56,731 nucleotides of DNA, taken from positions 1 through 56,731 of the forward strand of contig NW_025955216.1 in NCBI RefSeq assembly GCF_022376445.1. The letters run 5' to 3'. How positions within the stretch are numbered: position 1 is the first letter of the stretch; each line of letters begins with the position of its first letter. Positions 1-10,257 of the stretch are shown piece by piece. The translations under genes were made by a program, and so were the position numbers. Below the pieces are notes generated by a model. That model made no database searches. It saw only the letters and a program-made list of their open reading frames with translations, and was not told where the DNA came from. This DNA is from Fomitopsis serialis (lineage: Eukaryota; Basidiomycota; Agaricomycetes; Polyporales; Fomitopsidaceae).

Positions 1-1235
1 CCCCCACATCGTATTGTTATTCCCGCTTGGCTTGTACGACTATCCGCCCGATACCTCATGCACCATCCTCTTGCTACTCGTTTGTTTGTCTAGTTTGCAC
101 CAGTTATGCATCTTGTACTACCATGGGCGGGCCTCAGGGCGCTGCAATCGATTGGATGCAGCCGCCGTGAACCAACCAGTCTTGCTTCGAACGTCGTACC
201 TATCATGAAGACTCAACGTACTCAACTTCAATTGCAAGCAGAAGATGACTGCGGCCGCCGTTACATGAACATTCATATATCCGACTTGGGCCTTCACATT
301 GTTCGTCGCCGGTCGCCAAGAGTATCGTCATGCAGGTGCAATGCCCTGCTGAGTTCTAGCCGTCCAATTCCCCGTATATACAGAGTGCGCGTCGCACAGA
401 AACTTCTCCAAGCTGGACACCGTTCCCAGACTAGGTCGAAGATGGGGTTCAGACATCACACTCATAGACGTTGCTGACACAACGAATATCAGACATTGGC
501 AGACCCACCTATGCTCAAATAAGCTTCACTTCCCTTGGTCCCTCCCATAATCACGTAACGCAAAAGTTGCCGGTTCGCTCTAGTCCGCTGCGATCGTAAT
601 CCGGACCATGCCCACAGTTAATAAGACTACCGTCGCTGTCATTCCCTGGACGAGACTAACCCAATTGGAGAGCAATCCCGGTACATACACTTCGTGCGAC
701 ATCCCCCAAACCCGACATATGATCACCGGAATGACCGCGCACGGAACTCCGGTTTTCACCATGACGTTGAACGTGAGACGCCGTCAGGCCAATTCTCGGA
801 CCGGTACATTTCGTGGCGTACTCTCCAGTCTGCTCGCCTGCATTCTATGATCTATAAGTATCCAGCTGGGCCTTGGAGCATACGGTTCGGTACCGCGCGC
901 TGAAACGAACCCCCCTCTTGAGCTTGATGGGCGGTACCAATGGAACCAGAGCCTGGGACGCAGCAGTGAGATCAGACAGAGATTGATCCAGCTTCACCCG
1001 ACTGGCAGGCTCAAAGAGCATTTTATATGTATACCTACAAAGAGCGAACGATGCGCCTGCATTAACGATCGTCAGCAGTAAGCGGACAGGAGTAACTTAG
1101 GAAATGACGTAGATCCGAATCCGTAGGGACGGCATATAAAAATGTCCATGGGTCCCAAAATGCAGCAGTAACGACTCAACGACGACGACGATGTCCATAT
1201 CCCAATCCACAGCCCATGAACGACATAAGTCTAAC
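1..1235. other. No confident gene; 3' flank of chitin synthase
   Basis: I see no convincing exon chain here. A short hydrophobic open frame on the minus strand (580-762) could be a membrane-helix exon, but no flanking exons with matching splice phase or recognisable motif were found. The right part is the 3' untranslated flank of the chitin synthase gene. Confidence 0.5.
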
Positions 1236-4200
1236 TCAGTTCCTCCTGCAGCACCGGAAGAGATTCCGCTTGAAGAAGTAGAACAGGCACTAGGAACAAG
1301 CGGTGAGCATCGCGAGCTCCGAAGCAGAGTGAGTCGGACACATACGCCTATGAACCGCACGGCAGCCAGCCCGAATGTCGAGTACAGGATGACGGCGAAG
1401 TAGATGTTTTGCTTCTTCCGAAGCGTATCGTTATCGACGTCCTCGTCGCCGGAGCTCAAGCCGTTCAGGTTCTCAATCGAGATGGCGAGCGTAGCGTTCG
1501 AGAGCATCCAGAACGAGACGAGACGTGTACGGAACGTCTTGTTCTCGTCGTCCATCGTAGGCTTCTCGACTTCCTCCTTCACCTGCAGTTTTGTCACCGC
1601 ACGCGTCACGGTCTCCTTGAAGTGAGCGTCGAGGTCTTCCTTGTTCCTTGAAACATCCTCAACGACGGCAGTATCAGCGTCCTTCGATTTCTTCGACGAG
1701 ACAGACGGCAGAGCTTCAGCCTTGTCGCTACCCTTGGTACCCCAAGAGACCTACACAGAATCGGTCAGTACTGATGCGACGTGCAGGTGTATTTCACCAA
1801 CATCGTGAAGGTTGCAGAACGCATAGACGTTCAAGACGTTCGTGAAACTGGGGGCCAAGCAGAGGTACTGAGGGAAGCTCGTGAACATGTGCCAGGGGTC
1901 GCGCTGAACAATCGATCAGCTACAATCTCCGCGAAGAATTATACCGGGCTCACGTAGAGGAATGAAGATATCAGGTAGATACCGTACGTTGCCACCATGG
2001 CGACGATGAGGGAACCAACAGGAGGCGTCAAGAAAGTCAAAATGATTTGGCTAACAGTCTTCCCCTTCAATTCTGAAGGAACGTTCTGCAAACAGCGTCA
2101 GCAGTGAGTCAGATACGCGCAGTGACCGCATGCTATTTACCATGAAGGCTTTGATGGTAAGTGCGAACGAACAGACCAGCAGGTAGACGGATAGAATGGC
2201 GTATACCCTGATGTGTCCACAACATGTAAGCAAATGTCAGGCAATTGAAGGCGTCGGACAAACCATAGAGTGATGGTGTACGCCAGTCGTTCTCCTTTTG
2301 GTCGATTGCCCAGCGCGAGGATAAATTGCAAGCAAAGGAACGCGAGGTAGACCCACTTCAGGGCCTCGTTGACCCAATGCGTCTTAATGGGAGATATTAG
2401 TATTGGACAGACTGCTGAAGAGATGCAACTCACGATTTCCACAGTGCCAAAAAGAACAAGTTTTTGACTGGGCAGGAGTTCGATGATGATACTGAACGTG
2501 AGCCACATGTTGGCAAGCGCGAACCAAGTGAAGATCAGTGTGAAGACGTTGTACTGCAATGAACTGCGAGTCAACGAAGATACCAAAGGACAGATTGACC
2601 ACGGGACGCACGATTGCCTGGACGTGCAAGAAGAACATGCGGATGATACCATGGCTGGACCGATAGAGCTTGAAGAAGTTCACAAGACTGTACTGTAGAC
2701 GGATGAGCGTCAGACATCATAAGTCAACGTAGGCAAGCTACACTGTGGACTCACCACCGAGGCGGCGAACGAACCGTTCAACCAACGACGACGCTGGCCG
2801 ATAAGCTCCACAGCAGACTCCGGCACATCCGTCTCAGCCTTACTAGGCTTCACGTACGTCAGCGTCCACCGCTCGTTGGCCTTGGCGACGAGCTCGAAAC
2901 AGAGAATACGGTCCTCTGCCAAGAACATGTTCTTCGTGAAGATGTTCATGCCGTATATACCCTTCGGACCGAGTCGATCAGCCAATGAGTGGTCACCGTG
3001 GAAGTACTGCTCCAGAGGACGACCGAGGATGGCACGGAACCGGTAAGCAGAGAAGGCACCAGGCAACACGGACACGTAACCGAAGCTACTCTCGAGTGGC
3101 TTGTCTGCATGGACGCGTCAAATTTTTGATGTATGAACGCAGGTGGATATATCTTACCGAGGATGTTGGACATCTTGTACTCGAAGTTTTGCGCAGCGAC
3201 GAGGGGGTTCAGGAGCTTCTTTCCACCCTCCAACATGGCGTGAATTTCACCACAGCACCCACCCAAGTGTGGGTCGTTGTAGAAGGCCTCCCACAGATAG
3301 TAGATGGACTTGTGGCCCGGCTTCGTACCAGCATCGATGAGAACACAAATCTCGGGCTGCGGCAATGGTCAGTGTCGGCAGGCACTGAGGCGCCAGCGAG
3401 TGTACCTCAAGCATCCGACCTATGGCATTGAAGAGCCATCGGTGAGAGTTAATCTTCTTTTGGTTCTTCGCCTTGATGACGAGGATGAACGACACCGGGA
3501 CAAGGTTCGTATGGTCATCGCCATGAGGAAGGATGAGCTGGGGCGTCGCATCCACGGACAGCTGGGTCGTGTACTGGCGGATGACAACTCAGATATTTGT
3601 TACCGAGATAGGTGTGACTACCTACCTCGAAAATGTGGGCGACGGTATCCTTGCCATCGACCTGCTTCTTCATGACACCGTCTTGATACACACCGATGGT
3701 GGCAAGAATATCCAGGACTGTCTTGTCCATGGGTTCCAAACCATCAATGACGAGCGCCACGGTGATCTTCTGCCAACCCGGGACACCCTCCTCAGCTGTG
3801 CGACGCCAGTACTTGGACTGTTTAGTCTTGCAGATGTCGCGAATGTTCAACATGACGCCGTGCAGGGTACGGGCGTAGAGTGTCTTGTCTTCGTTGTATG
3901 ACGTGACAGCGATGAGCAGCTCCGTCTGCCGGTTGTACATCTTGGTACGGAGGGAGTAACCGCTAGCTTCCGAAAAGTCATCGGGATCGCACGTTGCCGC
4001 AGTGTATCTCATGTGTCTAGAGGCGCAAGCCAGGAAACGAGGTTGGCGTCACTCTGAAACGCTTGCAAGTATTACTCACGAGAATTCGGTCGATTTCGAC
4101 ATGCCCAGCCACTTCGGCTCGATGGCGCTGTACACCGGGGATGGTACAGGGTACTCTGCAATGAAGTTACCCTTCGTAAGCTTGACTTTACGGGTAACAC

Positions 4201-4641
4201 CGCGCTTGATCGTCTGTCGCCGTCTCCAGGAAGACTCAACGCCTGAAGATGCTGTCGAGACGGTGGAGATGGGACGCTCATACGGGTCTCCGTATGCATT
4301 TGGGTCAATGGGTCTGTAGTTGAATGGTACTGAGTGAGCAACAGGTTGCGCGGCAACACAACCAAACGTCCGCGGGGCGCGTCGGCGTGGCGCGGCACTC
4401 ACCCAGGAGGATAGAGACTGCCAGGTGCGGCGGTGAGGGGCAGCTTCTCAACGTCGTCATCGTCGTAGCCGCCACCCATGCCACCGAATTCTTGCGGCAG
4501 GGAGACGGAGCTCTCATATGCAGACATAGCTGGCTCTTGGAAGTTGACATGTCGCGGACGGTCGGCGAACGGGTCCCCATGGTCGCTCACTGAGTTCTGT
4601 GAATGGTAAGAAGGGAGCGGGGGTCGGTGGTCCTCGGCCAT
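1236..4641 (-). CDS. Chitin synthase, division 1 (class I-III type)
   Basis: Processive plasma-membrane glycosyltransferase that makes chitin from UDP-GlcNAc. The roughly 900-residue multi-exon protein starts at ATG 4641 with a disordered acidic N-terminus. It then has the division-1 N-terminal segment ([19 protein letters not shown]), the catalytic block with [30 protein letters not shown] and QRRRWLNG (the QxxRW product-binding motif), several membrane helices and a conserved DVSWGTKGS. The last intron is supported by phase: after RFIG the frame continues with [17 protein letters not shown] and a TGA at 1236-1238, a typical ending for the family. The exon 1/2 junction (about 4403/4330) is one base out of phase with the obvious GTGAGT donor, so that splice site is uncertain; a weaker upstream donor (GTCTCT) would restore frame. 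Class within division 1 is not resolved. Confidence 0.95.
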
Positions 4642-6223
4642 GACTTGCGCTGCAATGAAGGAGTGGCCTGAGGATGTCGAGGGCGTGGAAGGGCTTGTCG
4701 TCGAGAGGTCGTCGTGGATGGAAAGAGCGCGCGCAGCAACTTGGCAACTTGAGGTCGCCTACGCCCCGGACCCCGGATACCCACTGTGGCTGTAGCCCCG
4801 CCTTCTTTGCCCCCGCCATGTTGATCTCCGTGCGGCCAATGGCGGCGCTCCCCTCCACCGCCCCGCCGACTCTCGCGGTGCACATCACCGCCCCCCGGCC
4901 GGCTCGGTCGGCACCACCAACCGAGCGGTCGTTGCCACGGAAATGAGTGTTCTTTCTGCCCCATCGTCCGTCGGTGTGCGCTCGCGGTGGGACTTTTGCG
5001 AGCGTCGACTACTTTCATCATGCTGCAGCTGGGCGGGCTACGAACGAGGCCGCGCCGGCTTCGACAGAACCACAGAGACAGCGACTGAACAGCGTGCAAT
5101 CGCGCAGCTACTGCGTGGTTGACGCGGTGTTCTGAACAGTCAACATGTGGCGATCGTGATCTGCGCTGACTGACCCTCATCATGTTCTCGTCTATTTTGA
5201 GCATTCTCTATTGACATGGACCGCAAGTAAACTTACTTACGTCCGGATAGTTGTCATGATTGTTGCAATGAATGCTTGACCTCCGCTATCCAGACCACTC
5301 GATGTGCTCCAAGTATAGGACACGGATTCATATGTCGCGGGCTATCCTTGGTACGTCCTGCAATTCACCACGGGCTCGGAGTATGTTTACCTCAAGGCTA
5401 TCATACGCTGGATCTGCGTTGGCTATTGTTCCTGTCACAAGAGGCTGAGTATGCAGCTCACCTGCCTGTGCCAATGCCAATTAATGATAGATAAATACTT
5501 ACTATGGGGAGAACAAGGTTTCCGGGGGTCGTCACGTCAGCGTGTAACACGTACAGCATTTCATACATAGCCTTTGCAACTCCTTCGTCTCGCAAAGCTC
5601 ACATCCGAAGCAGCGGTCTCGTTAACCCGTCCACGATGCTTCGCACCTCGCTGAGCGACCGCCTCACAAGGTGCGACAATGCCAAGGGCGCATCTGCAGG
5701 AAGGCTGCGACCGAGGGCTGTGGCTGCTTTAACGATGATGTACGGGCGCGGGTGTCAATGTTGTATGGCTGCGTGTCAACCTGTGGTCCGCGGGACGAAC
5801 ACTGTTATGTGACTGAGAATGCAGCATACGTACGGTACATAGCGTATGCAAGCCATATACTGTACTACGCGCGAAGAGCAGTGCCTTTATATACTTCCGA
5901 GACCAACGCGCGGATCGGATTTTACCCCGCGATCGGTCTCACGGGAAAACAGATGTCCCTAAGCAGCACGAGCATCTGAATACGTTCCGGCGTACTCGGG
6001 CGTACACAGTTGTAGACAGTCAGCTTCAAATCACAAGTACTTTCAACGTTTCAGCAGTACTACTAGTACTGCTGCTGCCAGCTAGGCACAATCCTGTACT
6101 TCGACAGCACCGTCACCTCAATTCGTGGCAGAGACCTGGCAGTGTCTGGTATACATCCCGGAAGCACTGACGCACATTTCGGCGGCTGACACATTGACCG
6201 ATATATAGTGCAACCTCCCCAGC
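4642..6223. other. Intergenic region between divergent chitin synthase and GST-like genes
   Basis: About 1.6 kb containing both promoters. Open frames here are short, lack family motifs and do not join across splice sites. The left part is GC-rich. The right part has AGTACT-rich palindromes (6035-6074) and a small inverted repeat (GCATACG at 5824-5830, CGTATGC at 5843-5849). A TATATAG string at about 6201-6207 lies only 20 bp before the ATG at 6224. Confidence 0.6.
6052..6074. promoter_or_regulatory. 23-bp perfect palindrome upstream of GST-like gene
   Basis: CAGCAGTACTA, a central C, then TAGTACTGCTG: two 11-bp arms that are exact reverse complements. It lies about 150 bp upstream of the ATG at 6224. 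A shorter palindrome, AAGTACTT, lies at 6035-6042, so AGTACT occurs three times in 40 bp. The layout is compatible with a site for a dimeric transcription factor; the factor is unknown. Confidence 0.4.
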
Positions 6224-7622
6224 AATGCCTCCCGCGAAGTCGAAGACGCCTCCAGTGGTGCTGTATCAGTACGTACCAGGCATCTTCTCTCTACCGCGAT
6301 ACCGGTTTTACGTTGTACCGTTATGTCGCTGAATCTCGTTCCAAAACAGCTATGACGCATCCCCATTCGCAGACAAGATTCGCAGCGTCCTCATTCTAAA
6401 GCGGATCCCACACAGCCGAGTCGAGGTGCGCTCATATACTCACTCGCCACTGAAACTGTACTACATCGCGCCTGCCGCCAATACCCCAGGTCTCGTACAT
6501 ACTCCCTCGTCCCGAACTCTCCAACCTATTGGGTATATCCTACCGCCGAATACCCGTGCTAGCCATCGGGAACGACGTATACTGTGACACCAGTCTCATA
6601 TCTGCGGCCCTTGAACGTCGTTTCCCTGCGACCAAGAGCTACTCTCCGTCCGCGCGCGGGACCATATTCCCTCCGAGGAATGGCAGCAGCAAGGTCGCGA
6701 AATCGGACAAGGCGTTCATCAGGGCGTTTGCGACGTACTACATCGAGGGCCAGATATTCGCTCCCATATCGCTGCATGTGCCCTATGAGAGGATGCCTGC
6801 GGATTTTCTGCAAGACAGGGGCCAGGTGAACGGGACAGAAAGTTCATCGCTACAGTGACTGACGTTGGAGGTGTAGATGCTCGGCGCGCCCATTGACGTC
6901 GCAGCCTTGGCAGCGAAGCGCGAGGAGTCGAAGAGCATTCTCGCGTCACATCTGGTAAGCAGATCGGCATTCGTAAACGACTGGCCGCACCTCAATGAGT
7001 AAATGTAGGCTCTACTAGAAGAACAGCTCGCCGATGGCAGGGAGTGGCTCATGGACACCGCAGGACCTAGTCTTGCTGATGTTTCCGGCCATTTCCTGGT
7101 GGCATGGATGCTCAAATTCAGGACTTCTCGCGACCTCCTCGACCCAAGCCTCTTCCCGAAAGTTGCCTCAGTACGACACGTTTCTCTGAGACATTGCGCG
7201 CCGATAGCTGAACATCCTGCATAGTGGTTCTCCCGCATGTCCGCGTTTCTGGACAGTCAGAAGGACTTCTCGCCGTTCGAGAAGATCAGCGCGGACGCGG
7301 CCGCCAAGACCATCGTCTCTGCTCAGCCGGAAGACCTGTCCGCCGTCGGGTTTATAGAAGCGGAGGCGCGCCGCCTCGGTGTCAATCACGGTGACACTGT
7401 GTCGGTCATACCCACAGACAATGGTGGGCTTTCGTCATGGCGAGTGTGGATTGTGTTGTGACGCCGTTTCGTTCAGGTCGTGTACCAACGGTCGGCAAGC
7501 TGCTTGCCCTCAATCGCGAGGAGGTTGTGATCGAGACAGTGGGATCGGCTGGCGTTGTTCGCTGTCACTTCCCTCGGCTCGGGTTCTCAGTCAAGGCAAG
7601 ACAACCGGCGGCGAAGCTGTAA
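6224..7622 (+). CDS. Glutathione S-transferase-fold protein with extra C-terminal domain
   Basis: Six or more exons join in phase from ATG 6224 (MPPAKSKTPPVVLY). The N-terminal thioredoxin-like part reads VVLYHYDASPFADKIRSVL, then RIPVLAIGNDVYCDTSLIS, the usual cis-proline and substrate-edge region of fungal GST-like proteins. A helical GST C-terminal domain follows, including AGPSLADVSGHFLVAWM. After this, roughly the last 90 residues (from PEDLSAVGFIEAEARRLG to VRCHFPRLGFSVK) form a separate segment that looks like a small beta-rich domain and is not part of a classical GST. Probably cytosolic; there is no signal peptide. Whether it uses glutathione is unknown, as no clear catalytic Ser, Tyr or Cys can be assigned from sequence alone. 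It is followed by a 334-bp gap to the convergent AAA ATPase. Confidence 0.85.
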
Positions 7623-7956
7623 GCTAGCTGTATACTTAATATCTGTATTGACTGTCGTAGGGGCTATCTGGATGGGATATTATATCATTACGTTTCTCAC
7701 TGCGACGAAATATCTCAGAACGGAGATATGAAGAATGGTCTGGCACGTTGCTCAAGGATCATTTCCATCATACTCCGTCGTCGCTGCAGATGCTGGGTGT
7801 GCTGGACAGTCACGAGGACGCAAAACCTTCCAGCACCGAGATAGATACAGCAGCGCACATTTCAACGCGAAGATGCTTCAGTACAAACAGTACACCAGTA
7901 CAACGAGGTAGTCCACAATACAAATTACATACAAAGATCCACATCCTCAGACGATC
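7623..7956. other. Convergent 3' flanks
   Basis: Space between the stop of the GST-like gene (+) and the stop of the AAA gene (-). It carries a short imperfect repeat (CAGTACA three times around 7879-7903). No gene seen. Confidence 0.6.
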
Positions 7957-9961
7957 TCAAAAGATGAAATTACGACCGCCCATCGTCATATGCCTCATAT
8001 CACCGGCATTGACCCCAGATCCTTGAGTGGGCGGCATGCCCCCAGGCATAGCCATCCTCGCGCTCTGGTCGCTCGTATCCCAAATTCGGCCACCCGCGCT
8101 AGGCAGACGCGAGCGCAATGCATCCAGTCCCCTGTTCGGCGGCTGCCCGATGCGCATCGCAGAGATGCCAGAGGTCACAGAGGAGGTGGATGCAGGCGCG
8201 GCGATCTTGCTATCCTTGTCAAGCTGGTCGCGGAGGGTTTTGATTTGGCCCTTGAGCACGGATGCGAAGGAGGGTTTGTCGCCCTCTTCGATGCCGGCTA
8301 TGATGACGAGGGTGGACACGCTGTTGAAGTTCGGACGTCAGCGGACGGACGACATTGGGAAGGGCCACACTGACAAAGCCTCCTTGAGGTAGGCGAAGCT
8401 GAACTTGTTTGTCGCTTCGGCGATCTCGTGGACGAGGCTGTCAGGGAAGTCGATGTCCTTGTTGGTCTTCAACTTGTTCTGCCAGTACTTGGCGTACAGC
8501 GTACGCTCCTCCTTGTTGGGATCCTCGAACTCCCTATAGGCAGTCCCCTTCAGACATACATCGCCAAAGGTCGCTCGTACAGGACGCACCATTTGCGATC
8601 GAACCTGCTCGGCCTGCCACTCAACGCCGGGTCCAACCTGTCGAAGTGGTTCGTCGAGCCGATGAGGAGCAGGCCGTCGTTGCCTTCCAGTCCGTCAAGC
8701 TGGTTCAGGAAGAACGACCGATTGCTGTCGTTAATGAGGGAGTCCAAGTCCTCGAGGATGAGCACGCATGGTGCCATCTCGCGCGCCTTATCGAAGACCG
8801 CCGCCATGGATCCTTCTTCACCCAAGTAACCTTTGAAAGACTTCACGTAGAGAGGAGCGTAACCCTTTGCGTCGCACTCCTTCATAATGGCTTTCATGCT
8901 AATTGTCTTTCCGTTTCCTATTAGCGTACGTCAGCTTCTATCAAATGCACGAAAACTGGCAACTCACCAGGAGGGCCGTACATAATGAGACCCCGCTAAC
9001 GGTACGAGGGTTAGGTATGTCTTCACTTAGGAACAAAGCATAATACCTTCCAGGGAATCGAAAGGTTCTTGTACAGCGTCTCGGAGTCAAAGAAGCCATT
9101 GACATCCTTCCGTAGCCGGTCTTTGAACCCTTGCTCCAAAATGACATCGTCCCAGTTCGCCTTTTGGACTTCGACCCAAAGATTGTGGTCCTTGCGCCAG
9201 AAGCTTTGGTTAAACACGTAGATTTCCTGATGAAGCTGACTGTGCCATGTTCCCGCCGCATAGATGAGTGCCCGGGAATGTTCCTCGGGACCAGCATGGA
9301 CAAGGAAGTTCTGAATCATCGCTCCATACCCGACAGGGAACTAGCATTGGGGTAAGGTTGGTTGTTTCCATGGCATCTCAATGGAGCACGTACTCGCAGG
9401 GTATACAGTATGAAGTCGTATTTCTGACAACTCGTGAGATGGGTTATCTTTCATGCGAGTTCAACAGGAAGAGCGTACATCATATGCGACGCGGAACGCG
9501 CCAAAGTAGACTGAATCGAGCAGGGCCCCCTTCCCCGAGCGCCGGGCCAGAGGTTGGAACATGATGCTGGTGACCAGCTCGGAGGGTTGCATGGGTTGCA
9601 CCAAAGCCCCAGGGAAGCCCATGAGATTCACTGTTCCTTCCATGAACGGCACAACCGTATGAGTCGGATACAGTTTACGGAGGGTCCGCGTTCTATGAAG
9701 TGACATCAGAGGCGGTGTTCATTCGTGCGGAAGTCAACGTTGCTCACGCATAAGCGACCTGCTCAGCAAAGGGGGCGGATGCTAAGGCTATGTTAGCGAC
9801 GCAGGCTTGCATCGGGTTTCTCACACACCCTGATCTATCCAGACATCGTAGAAGGGATCGATGCTGTTGCTTTCAGAGCTCTGGGTGGCACGAACGCCCT
9901 CTTCGAACATCACATTGACGAAGGCATCGTCGAAGTCGGGGGTGGTGCGACCGCGCTGCAT
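7957..9961 (-). CDS. AAA-family ATPase
   Basis: Start ATG 9961 (MQRGRTTPDFDDAFVNVMF), stop TGA 7957-7959, roughly 500-550 residues over about eight exons. The Walker A motif GPPGNGKT is split by an intron just after GPPG (about 8970-8922). The Walker B block reads CVLILEDLDSL, sensor 1 region LLLIGSTNHFDRLDPAL, and arginine-rich GRPSRFDRK. A small helical lid follows (ATNKFSFAYLKEAFVSTL), then a disordered glycine/proline/methionine-rich tail. The N-terminal half has no recognised domain. It is a single-ATPase-module protein of the type often annotated only as AAA ATPase in fungi. Substrate and location are unknown; no signal peptide or clear membrane helix is seen. Confidence 0.85.
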
Positions 9962-10257
9962 GGTGTGAAGGAGACAAGGAAACGAGGTGGGTGCGACGCG
10001 ATTGGATTATATAGAGCGCGTGAAGCGTGACGGCGTGGGTTCGTTGATGCTGCGACGCAGCGGTGGAAGGGAGCCGCGTGCGATGGCGATGGGATGGTCG
10101 ACTCGGACGCGCTCACTGCGGCTCGGCGCTCAGACGCGCAGCACGCGCTCTCGCGCCGTGTCACGCGTGTGTGTAGACGCCAGTGACGCGTGTCGGGCAT
10201 TGCCGCAACCGAACGAGGATGTGGCGGCCTCCCGCCACAAACTTTCCAGCGACCACC
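9962..10257. promoter_or_regulatory. Divergent promoter of AAA ATPase and Tom20-SET genes
   Basis: 296 bp shared between two divergent start codons. A TATA-like element with an adjacent CCAAT lies on the minus strand (CTATATAATCCAAT, about 10001-10014), some 45 bp upstream of the AAA ATG and so well placed for that gene. Core elements for the plus-strand gene are not obvious. Confidence 0.45.

Noticed and set aside
580..762. Hydrophobic minus-strand open frame, about 60 codons
   Set aside because: Looks like a membrane helix, but no adjoining exon, no family motif and no splice partner were found.
4587..5204. 205-codon minus-strand frame upstream of chitin synthase
   Set aside because: Overlaps the chitin synthase start in another frame; arginine/serine-rich composition typical of GC-rich shadow frames.
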